Source: Lophium mytilinum (taxonomy: Eukaryota > Ascomycota > Dothideomycetes > Mytilinidiales > Mytilinidiaceae). Taken from it: DNA of 64,000 nt. The stretch lies in the NCBI GenBank assembly GCA_010093605.1, contig MU004189.1:77673-141672 (forward strand), given 5' to 3'. Within the stretch, counting starts at the first letter, position 1. Every line of letters starts with the position of its first letter. A program made the position numbers and the translations under genes. The notes beneath the pieces are model-generated. The model worked only from the letters and a program-made list of their open reading frames with translations. It had not been told where the DNA came from and did not search any database. Positions 56,821-64,000 of this stretch are shown here, piece after piece.

Positions 56821-57855
56821 ATGCCTCCAGCTCCAAACGACAAGGCAGGCAAGGTCGTGTTTATCGGGAACATCCCATACGGTGAGGAGTATCTGGCGGA
56901 ACGGGGACAAGGTCTGCGCGCGCGCATAGCAAACTCCAGTGAAACTTGCAGCACAGATCCTCCCTAATTCCGCGCATTCACCAAAGTTACTAGCGCTTAT
57001 AAACTGGCAGGCGGAACCGAAGAACTGATCATCGACACCCTCACCCGCGTAGGCCAGGTTGTCAACTTCAGACTCGTCTACGACAAAGACACCGGCCGAC
57101 CAAAGGGCTTTGGATTCGCCGAATTCGCAGACGCGGACGCCGCCGCATCTGCTGTCAGGAATCTCAACGACTACGACGTCATGGGCAGGAAGCTGAGGGT
57201 GGACTGGTCGAACGACAATGGAGCTGGCGACGCTGCGCCGGCGGGATACACTCCAGCGCCTCTACCTACAAACGGCCAGGAGCTGGTTCAGCCTCCGCAG
57301 GCGAGCTCTCTTCCCCCTCTACCACCAGGCACCGACCTGCAGCCTGGTCTGAGTGCCCCCGATGCCATCTCGCGAACCCTCTCGACGCTGCCACCGGCGC
57401 AGCTCCTCGACATCCTCTCACAAATGAAGGGCTTGGTGATGTCGGACCCCGCAAAGGCGACGGAGCTTCTGAGACAGGCGCCACAGCTCTCCTATGCCAT
57501 CTTCCAGTCTCTGCTCCTCCTCAACCTCGTCGACACCAGTGTCCTCACGACCATCATCGATCCTAACCAGGCTGCGGCTCCCACTCCAGCGCCCCCGCCA
57601 CAACCGCCGGTGCAGCAGCTACCCCACGGCTTCCCTGGATACCCACCGGCACCCGTCCCGACTCCGCCAGTCTATCAGCCTCCGATGCCTGCCGTGGCGC
57701 CTCCGCAGGGTGCCGCCCCGAGCAAGGAGGACCTTATACGGCAAGTCATGAGCCTGTCGCAGCAGCAGATCGACGTGATGGAGCCGGCGACTCGACAGCA
57801 GATTATGATGCTCAGACAGACCTTGATGTCTGGACAGCGGCCCCCAGGATTCTAG
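56821..57855 (+). CDS. RNA15: mRNA 3'-end factor RNA15 / CstF64
   Basis: Two exons, 56821-56881 and 57011-57855, encoding 301 aa. RNA15/CstF64 binds GU- or A-rich signals near the poly(A) site as part of the nuclear cleavage factor. The N-terminal RRM has RNP2 VVFIGNIP (12-19) and RNP1 KGFGFAEF (52-59). A hinge follows with SAPDAISRTLSTLPPAQLLD and LLRQAPQLSYAIFQSLLLLN, which binds Rna14/CstF77. A Pro-rich linker leads to the C-terminal three-helix domain (SKEDLIRQVMSLSQQQIDVM, RQQIMMLRQTLM). The 129-bp intron (56882-57010) splits a Gly codon inside RRM loop 1 with a GTGAGG donor and a GGCAG acceptor. The size is typical for filamentous fungi. A transplanted piece of another gene begins about 10 bp after its stop. 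Confidence 0.93.
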
Positions 57856-58838
57856 ACGCGTCGGCATCTCTGTTGCCGTCCTCATCCTACCCTCTGAAGC
57901 ACCTCATCCCCTCATCATAATTGGCAAAACGTCTATCCAACACATAGGATACACTACATGCCTTCCTCCATTATGATATACTACATACCTTCCTCCATTA
58001 TGGTGAACAAAGACCCAAACAGCTTCCGCTACCATGCGGCCAAGCAGGTGGAACGTGCAGCCCAAAACCGGACCGAAAGGACCCCTACAGAAGGACGGAA
58101 AAGTTTTTGGCATGATTGCCCCGGCTCGTACAGCTCCGCAGTTTCGGATTGCTACGTCTGAGGTGCTCAGCGCGTCCACAGGATGTGGAAAAGATATGGT
58201 TCTATCAACATTGGCCGCGGTTCGGCTGCCGTCTAGCTGCTGATTGGCTGGCGCTCCCTGGCATACAAAGGCTGGCGGTGGCGTACCCGTCTTTCATCAG
58301 TCAACAATCAACTCTAAATCAAAGTCATCCTGTGTTGTTTGTTTACTGCGTGAAGTCTGCCGTGATGCTGAACTGTATATTGCTGAATTGAGCCCAATTA
58401 ATCACGGCAGGGCTATGCGAACGAGCTCCTCGGGCCTCAGCTGGGATGGGATCGATCGCCCCGCTGTCCCACGATGTGATTCGCGGTGGCTGGGTGGCGG
58501 ATCCTCTTCCCAGCTGTTGTATAGGTAGGGCCCAAGACCTCATCAACACCGCAGCGCTGCCCGCCTTCATCATCACACCTCGCCGCCCGGCGCTTTCCAT
58601 CTCTCGCGCGCGCGGTTTCGATTGCCAGCATAGCGAGCGATTCTCTGCATTCCTCTGTACCATATGACGGCCTGACGACGTGACGACTCTGCCTCGCGCG
58701 ATACCCTTGCGCTACTGCTTTCTGGGAGCCACCGACTTTTGCGATCGACGATAAATCCAGCTCCATCGTTACACAACCAGCTCACCACACCTCGAGCGCC
58801 CCAAATACTGCCCCGACACCCCCGACTACAGCATCATC
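57856..58838. other. Intergenic: RNA15 3' flank, gene fragment, promoter of the giant gene
   Basis: The first 215 bp are a copy of the 5' end of the surface-protein gene. The rest shows overlapping short frames only and should include the promoter and 5' UTR of the next gene, whose ATG is at 58839. Confidence 0.55.
57865..58161 (+). pseudogene. 5' fragment copy of the surface-glycoprotein gene
   Basis: 57865-58070 matches 42787-42966, that is the proximal promoter, ATG and about 23 codons of the surface protein. The copied start reads MVNKDPNSFRYHAAKQVERA against MVNKDPNRFRRHAPTKAELA. Beyond AAQNR the similarity ends, but the frame stays open to a stop at 58161, giving a 58-codon product from the copied ATG or 68 from an upstream in-frame ATG at 57958. 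That second ATG comes from a roughly 28-bp tandem duplication (ACTACAT-CCTTCCTCCATTATG twice). No membrane helix, stalk or C-terminal domain is present, so this is a truncated copy rather than a working gene. Confidence 0.8.
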
Positions 58839-61800
58839 ATGTGGAGCAAGCTAACGGGCAAGAGCGAGAGCTCGTCCGCTAAAGACTCTAGAGAGTCGAA
58901 AGACGACCGCCCAAGCGCGCGCCGTCGACGCGCCGAGTCTATTGTTTCCTCATCCTCCGCACGGAGACCAACCCGCGGTGACCCCAGGAGCGCGCCGCCA
59001 TCTTCACGTAATTCATACCCTCCTGCAGCTCCGGCATCAACTGCTTCCTCCTATGCGACGGCGCCAGAGCCCTCCCGCGCCTCAGACTACCTCCCCTACG
59101 ACAACATGTCGGACCGCCCGCGTGCGTACGACGACCTCTACGATTACGATGCCAGACGATCTTCCAGTCGCCGTGATCGTTCCTCCAGCCACGACCGAAA
59201 GCGCGACAGGCGAGACCGCTCGCGGAGTCTCGACCGCGTCGACAGAAAGAAAGACAGAAAAGAAAAGGATAAGAAGACTGAGGGCTGGGTCCGGCCGAGC
59301 TCAAGCAAGAAGAGCAAGTCGGAACGTGGGAGTAGCCGTGCTGGAGATGAGGACCGCATCGTATCCTCGAGAGCTGGAGAGGATCCGCACACTGGTGGTT
59401 CATTCAGCACTCAGGTTGCCAGCGCTGGCTTCTCTCAATTTCCTGGCCAAATTGGGGCTCCAATGATGACTGGAGCGCTCCCAACTCCGCCTGCTCAGCA
59501 GATATCCTCCCATGTTGCGGACCAATTCCCTGGTCAAAACCCATCCAACTTTGCTGCACCATATAGACCTCCTCCCGGCGCCGGTGCCGCCGCTGATTAC
59601 TACGGCGATCAAGGACAATCTGTCATGGACCAGCCTGGAGTCCGTCCGAACAAACCCTCTGTCATCATACCCGCCGATACACCTCACCTCAATGCTGCCT
59701 CTGCGACCTACAATCCTCCAGAGGAGACAGGACTGGGATCCGCTGCCGACTTCTTCGGCTCTAGCACCGCAGCTTTCCAGGCATCGTCCTCGAGTCAGTC
59801 CGCAAAACCCACTAAACCTTCGAGGCCGACTATGCCTGGTAGTTTCGAGGACGATATGGCTCCCAGTAAGCCACCACGACCATCGGGTTCCAAGCCAAGC
59901 AGCTCTAGCAAACCGAGCAAGCCTGGCAAGGCATCATCCGCTGGCGCTCTTGCGGGTGGCGCGGCTCTAGGATATGCCCTCGGCCATGGATCTGGAAGTA
60001 ATCACCAATCATCATCTTACACCAACCAGCAACAATCAACCTCCTCTACTTTCTACCAACAAGGAACGAATGGATTCGTAGGTAGTGCTGGAGCCCTCTC
60101 TACAGCTGCGACCGATGGAAGCCACGGTCATTCTTATTCTACAGGTAACATACCTACCCAAGGCGGCTATGGCTCTGCCGGACCACCACCCAAGCCCCCA
60201 CGACCAGGTAAGCAATCCTCCAACTCCCATTCTAACATGCCACTCTACGCAGCGGGGGCTGCTGGGTTGGCCGCAGGAGCGTATGGCCTACATCAACACT
60301 CGCAACATCAGCACTCGAATTCCATCCCGGGCGCGTTCCCTGGGGCTTCCGGAACCTATGGAGGCCCGACCCCGTCGCCTGGCCCGTATATGTCTGGAGA
60401 CATGGCCACGAGGCATCAGCACAAGGGCCCCGTGAGCAAGTTTGTGGACTGGTGGAAGGACTATGAAGATGTGCGCAAGATGGAGGAGTATACGGAGTAC
60501 ATAGGAGTCTGCCGAGAGTGCTTCGACCCACGTTCCTCAGTCCAAGATGCCCCTCGGAAACACAACTATAATCGGCGCCGACGATCTGGTGAACAACTAC
60601 GCCCATCTGGTGGTATCAAGAAGGACTCCCGTTATTACCCCTCCGACAGCGAAAGCAAACGAAAGGGCAAGACTGGGCTTGTAGCCACTGGGCTCGGAGC
60701 ATACGGTATTGCCAAGGTCGGAAAAGCACTCTTCAATCGAAATAACGACTTCGACGACACCTACAGCATAAAGTTTGGCCGCGAGGGGCGAGGTTCGAGA
60801 ACATCTCTAGGACGGAGCCGAAGCCGCTCTCGGGATCGAAAGACTAGTCTCTCCACTGGTGTGATACGCCACCGCAGTCGATCTAGGGACCGTGTCGAAA
60901 TGGGATCAACTCGCGAGGGCAAGCAATACAAGATTGTGCGCCATCGATCTCAATCTCGGTCTCCTTCGAGAGATCGCAAGACCGGACTCCTTGGAGCAGC
61001 GATTGGAGCGGCTGTTGGTGCATCTGCTGTCAGTCAAGCTCGGAAGAAGCATCGCAGTCGCTCGAACTCTCCCGAAGGACAGTTCGTTCGTCGTCGGAGA
61101 CGCAGCAACGAAAACGACCGGTACGCGAAGTCTTATCGTAGCTCGCGGAGCTCTGCTTCTGGATCCTTCGTCGATATCTCGCAAACGTCTCGTCCGCAAG
61201 CGAGTGGCTTCCTGGGTGGCTTTTTCGCAGCCCCCGAGAAGCGTGAGAAGAAGCAGAGGAAAGTCCACAGCAAGAAACGTAAGGGCTTCTTCAACTTTGG
61301 GAATTCATCTTCCTCGTCGTCCGACTCCGGCCTCGCCTTTGGCTTTGGTGTGGATCGGAGGCGAAAGAGCTCTTCAACAAAACGCCGGAACTCTGACGAA
61401 AAGCTGAACGCTACTTTGCTTGGGCTCGGAGCTACTGCGGCTGCTATCACTGCCGCTCAGCATGGCCGTTCGAAGAATGGTAGACATGGCCCTGAAGTCG
61501 TCGCTGTACGCCACTCAAAGGGTAAAGGCAAGGGTAAAGAGCGCGTCTATCGAGCAGGCCATTCGTCTCATTCTTCCAGCGAGGAGGACGAGGGCTGGGA
61601 GTCTGCCGAAGACGATGACCTCTCTGTCTCGTCGGGGGGAAGTTCCGGCCTGGCATTTGGCGACTTCAATTGGAAAGGCAAGAGCACTGAATCTTTGGTC
61701 TCTAACGATTCGGGGACTAGCAAGTGGGGCTGGCGCTGGGGAAGAAAGAAACCTAAGAAACCGTCTATCACAAGCTTGAACGAAGCAGGTGCATCGGGGT

Positions 61801-64000
61801 CCTTCATCGGGCCTGCTGCAGCTGCTGGTATTGCCGGCGCTGTAGGAGGTGCAGCTCTTGGACGCAACGAGAGCGCCATGAGCAGCGTCAGTAGCGTACC
61901 GACTCTTCAGTCGGTATATCCCTGGCAGTCTCCCTCCGACCCCAATAGCTTTGACGCTGTCCGACGAACTGGATCTACACCATCGAACCAGGCACAACCT
62001 CTAGTCACTGCCCAGCCCGGCAGTATCAACCTTCAGCATCCTCAACCCGTGCCTCCTCACGTTCCGGATAACATTTACACTTCACAGGGACCGGTACAAC
62101 AAAGCTATTATGCTCCTACTGGCCCTGCGGTCTTCGCGTCTGCTGGTTCGCAATCTCCATACCCTAGCGCACAATACCAGCAAGGATTCGTTGAGTCCCC
62201 GAAGCCAAGCTTCTCGTCAACCTTCGAAGATCGACCTCCGCGTCTTCCTCGTCGCGGCAACTCATCGCCAACGTTAAGCTCCATGAAGCGCGATGCCACA
62301 ATTGCAGGCGTGGCGGCCGGCATTGGTGCGGGCGCTGTCGCCGCCGGGATAGGGCTAAGCCGCCGCCAGAGCTCTCCCAGCAACAACGTACGATTCAACC
62401 TCACGGAAGACCAGGCCGAGAAGGTTGACCGTGAGCGTCGAGAGGACCGAGAACGCCGCAAGGAGCGAAGTCGCAAGGACGATGAGGAGCTTAGGCGTCG
62501 CGAACAACAGCGCCGCGATGAAGAGGAGGTTAGGAGGAACGATATAGAGCGCATGGAGCTCCTTGAGGCTGAGAAGAAACGTGAAGAGCGAAGGCAACGC
62601 GAACGCGCCGAGAGAGAGGAGCGACGCGCGAGAGACCAGCGTGAAGCGGAGGAGCTCGAACAACGTTCTCGTGCCGCCCGTATGGAGGCTGATCGAAAGG
62701 CCGAACTGGAGCAACAGGCGAGGGAGCGACAGCAAGCTGAAGAATCAGAGCGTCGCGCGCGCGTCGAAGCCGAGAGGAAGGCCGAACTGGACCGCGAAAC
62801 AGAACGCATCCTCAAAGAACGAAGGCAATCAGCCATTGAAGCTGCCAGGCGAGAGGTCGCTGCCCGCGAAGAAGCAGAGCGGATGCAGAAGACGCATGAC
62901 ATGGCCAGACTTACTAGGGAGCGACTGGAACGCGAAATTAATGAAGATCGCATTGCAGAGCAACGGGAACGAGACCGAGGCAGCTACAGAGGCGACGATA
63001 TCAGCTCAGAAGTTCAACATCGAGAACAGGAACTCCAAGATCGTGAGCGAGACATCGTGAAGCCGGACACTTGGAAGAACGTCGCTGCTGGAGGCATCGC
63101 GGGGGCTACGGTGGCGGCTGCTGCGGCAGCTATTACGAGTTCGGCAATCAATGACCGTAAAGACAAGCAGCCTGCTGTTCGACACGTGGAGCCGACTAAG
63201 CCTATCATTGATCTTGTAGATGAGGATATATTCGACCCGAACTTATTCAAAAAGAGCAAAGGGAGGAAGAACCGCAAACCAGAAAACCCGGTTGATCAGA
63301 CTGCAGCAACGTTTGATCATTTCATGGAAGATTTTGACGAGAAGTATAACACGAGGCCCGTATCGCCAGCAGAATTCTTCGCTCCGGACGAACTGCGCGA
63401 TCATTCTGGAGCCCAGTCTCCTAGAATAGATCCTAATATGGGCGCTGATATTCATGTTTACCAAGCGCATGACCCAGAGCTCTCTGGCGTTCCCAGAGGA
63501 CCCCCTTACCCTCTCCCCTACGCTTTTACGGCATCCAGAGATGTCCCTGATTCGGCATACATGTCTTCTCCTTGGCCAGTTCCGGTGCTCAACCTCATCC
63601 AGCCAACTCCGCCTGGTTCTGTTATGGCGCCATCTGCACCTCCCTCTCCTGCCGTTGTGCCTCAAGACTCCACTCCTAAGGATGTGTATCAAGCTTCCAC
63701 TAGGAGACAGTCCAAACCCTCCACCAAGGTCACCTGGGGCGAAGACCAACTCCACCACTATGAAGTCGAGACACCCGATTCTTATCGCGAAAGCTTCATC
63801 TCCGACCGCGATGCCAAGGATCACAAACCGAAGGCATCGGACTACGAAATTGTCGTCGAAGAAGACTCGCCAAAGTCAGGCAAACGACGGACCACGTACA
63901 CGCCTGATCAACAGCGCTCATCAACGTCAGAAACTGATGACTCTAAGTCGAAGAAAAACAAGAAGTCTGAGAAGGTCTATGAGTCTCAGTCGCCAGTGCG
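58839..64000 (+). CDS. Giant Ser/Arg- and Gly/Ala-rich protein, DUF3824-like (3' end beyond window)
   Basis: One frame stays open from the ATG at 58839 to the right edge: 1720 codons without a stop, so the C-terminus is missing. It begins MWSKLTGKSESSSAKDSRES. Residues about 90-160 are Arg/Ser/Asp-rich. Near residue 534 is a compact piece, KFVDWWKDYEDVRKMEEYTE then YIGVCRECFDP, which looks folded. At least eight Gly/Ala-rich hydrophobic segments of about 20 residues recur, each next to basic sequence, for example GLLGAAIGAAVGASAVSQAR near 715 and ATIAGVAAGIGAGAVAAGIG near 1153. This pattern resembles DUF3824 repeats. Residues about 1187-1400 are a long charged coiled coil. A canonical intron (60208-60252) may be removed; being 45 bp it leaves the frame unchanged. 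Very long ascomycete proteins of this style include Woronin-body tethers (leashin); that is only a possibility here. Confidence 0.8.
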   Translation, partial: MWSKLTGKSESSSAKDSRESKDDRPSARRRRAESIVSSSSARRPTRGDPRSAPPSSRNSYPPAAPASTASSYATAPEPSRASDYLPYDNMSDRPRAYDDLYDYDARRSSSRRDRSSSHDRKRDRRDRSRSLDRVDRKKDRKEKDKKTEGWVRPSSSKKSKSERGSSRAGDEDRIVSSRAGEDPHTGGSFSTQVASAGFSQFPGQIGAPMMTGALPTPPAQQISSHVADQFPGQNPSNFAAPYRPPPGAGAAADYYGDQGQSVMDQPGVRPNKPSVIIPADTPHLNAASATYNPPEETGLGSAADFFGSSTAAFQASSSSQSAKPTKPSRPTMPGSFEDDMAPSKPPRPSGSKPSSSSKPSKPGKASSAGALAGGAALGYALGHGSGSNHQSSSYTNQQQSTSSTFYQQGTNGFVGSAGALSTAATDGSHGHSYSTGNIPTQGGYGSAGPPPKPPRPGKQSSNSHSNMPLYAAGAAGLAAGAYGLHQHSQHQHSNSIPGAFPGASGTYGGPTPSPGPYMSGDMATRHQHKGPVSKFVDWWKDYEDVRKMEEYTEYIGVCRECFDPRSSVQDAPRKHNYNRRRRSGEQLRPSGGIKKDSRYYPSDSESKRKGKTGLVATGLGAYGIAKVGKALFNRNNDFDDTYSIKFGREGRGSRTSLGRSRSRSRDRKTSLSTGVIRHRSRSRDRVEMGSTREGKQYKIVRHRSQSRSPSRDRKTGLLGAAIGAAVGASAVSQARKKHRSRSNSPEGQFVRRRRRSNENDRYAKSYRSSRSSASGSFVDISQTSRPQASGFLGGFFAAPEKREKKQRKVHSKKRKGFFNFGNSSSSSSDSGLAFGFGVDRRRKSSSTKRRNSDEKLNATLLGLGATAAAITAAQHGRSKNGRHGPEVVAVRHSKGKGKGKERVYRAGHSSHSSSEEDEGWESAEDDDLSVSSGGSSGLAFGDFNWKGKSTESLVSNDSGTSKWGWRWGRKKPKKPSITSLNEAGASGSFIGPAAAAGIAGAVGGAALGRNESAMSSVSSVPTLQSVYPWQSPSDPNSFDAVRRTGSTPSNQAQPLVTAQPGSINLQHPQPVPPHVPDNIYTSQGPVQQSYYAPTGPAVFASAGSQSPYPSAQYQQGFVESPKPSFSSTFEDRPPRLPRRGNSSPTLSSMKRDATIAGVAAGIGAGAVAAGIGLSRRQSSPSNNVRFNLTEDQAEKVDRERREDRERRKERSRKDDEELRRREQQRRDEEEVRRNDIERMELLEAEKKREERRQRERAEREERRARDQREAEELEQRSRAARMEADRKAELEQQARERQQAEESERRARVEAERKAELDRETERILKERRQSAIEAARREVAAREEAERMQKTHDMARLTRERLEREINEDRIAEQRERDRGSYRGDDISSEVQHREQELQDRERDIVKPDTWKNVAAGGIAGATVAAAAAAITSSAINDRKDKQPAVRHVEPTKPIIDLVDEDIFDPNLFKKSKGRKNRKPENPVDQTAATFDHFMEDFDEKYNTRPVSPAEFFAPDELRDHSGAQSPRIDPNMGADIHVYQAHDPELSGVPRGPPYPLPYAFTASRDVPDSAYMSSPWPVPVLNLIQPTPPGSVMAPSAPPSPAVVPQDSTPKDVYQASTRRQSKPSTKVTWGEDQLHHYEVETPDSYRESFISDRDAKDHKPKASDYEIVVEEDSPKSGKRRTTYTPDQQRSSTSETDDSKSKKNKKSEKVYESQSPV

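Noticed and set aside
62108-62953. 281-codon minus-strand Ser/Arg frame
   Set aside because: Mirror of the charged coiled coil of the giant gene.

Overview
This is nuclear DNA of a filamentous ascomycete (Pezizomycotina; a Dothideomycete is plausible but unproven). The evidence is spliceosomal introns of about 45-170 bp with fungal donors (GTAAGT, GTATGT), CTAAC/CTGAC branch sites and CAG/TAG acceptors, together with typical fungal families: an AA9 lytic polysaccharide monooxygenase, a Zn2Cys6 regulator, an ABCG transporter, Ser/Thr-rich surface proteins and a DUF3824-like giant protein. One DNA transposon shows CpA-to-TpA damage typical of repeat-induced point mutation (RIP). I rebuilt 14 protein genes, 12 complete and two cut by the window edges. 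Splice sites were inferred by eye from frame continuity and consensus signals. No tRNA, rRNA or CRISPR was recognised.

Layout. Positions 1-15137 hold four minus-strand genes: a secreted Ser/Thr/Pro-rich protein (cut at the left edge), an MIT-domain protein, COP9 signalosome subunit 3 and a BUB1/MADBUB spindle-checkpoint kinase. Upstream of BUB1 lies a dead 3.2 kb Mutator-like transposon (15281-18487) with 130-bp terminal inverted repeats and a perfect 9-bp target duplication. Next come a short-chain dehydrogenase and an AA9 enzyme (plus strand), then a proline-rich unknown and the cleavage/polyadenylation factor CFT2/CPSF100 (minus strand). A 4.6 kb gene-free stretch carries a 245-bp MITE. 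From 31840 on, all genes are on the plus strand: a Zn2Cys6 factor with an AT-hook, a full-length ABCG transporter, a membrane-anchored Ser/Thr-repeat surface protein, a tandem CCCH zinc-finger protein, an F-box protein, a peroxisomal copper amine oxidase, RNA15/CstF64, and a giant protein that runs off the right edge.

Most genes look like independent housekeeping or surface genes rather than one pathway. Two thematic pairs exist: CFT2 and RNA15 (both mRNA 3'-end formation), and the Zn2Cys6 factor followed by the ABCG transporter (a possible regulator-target pair, inferred only from position). I found no convincing new defence system or biosynthetic cluster. The most unusual items are the RIP-damaged transposon next to BUB1, a transplanted copy of the 5' end of the surface-protein gene directly behind RNA15, and the giant protein with repeated Gly/Ala-rich hydrophobic segments.
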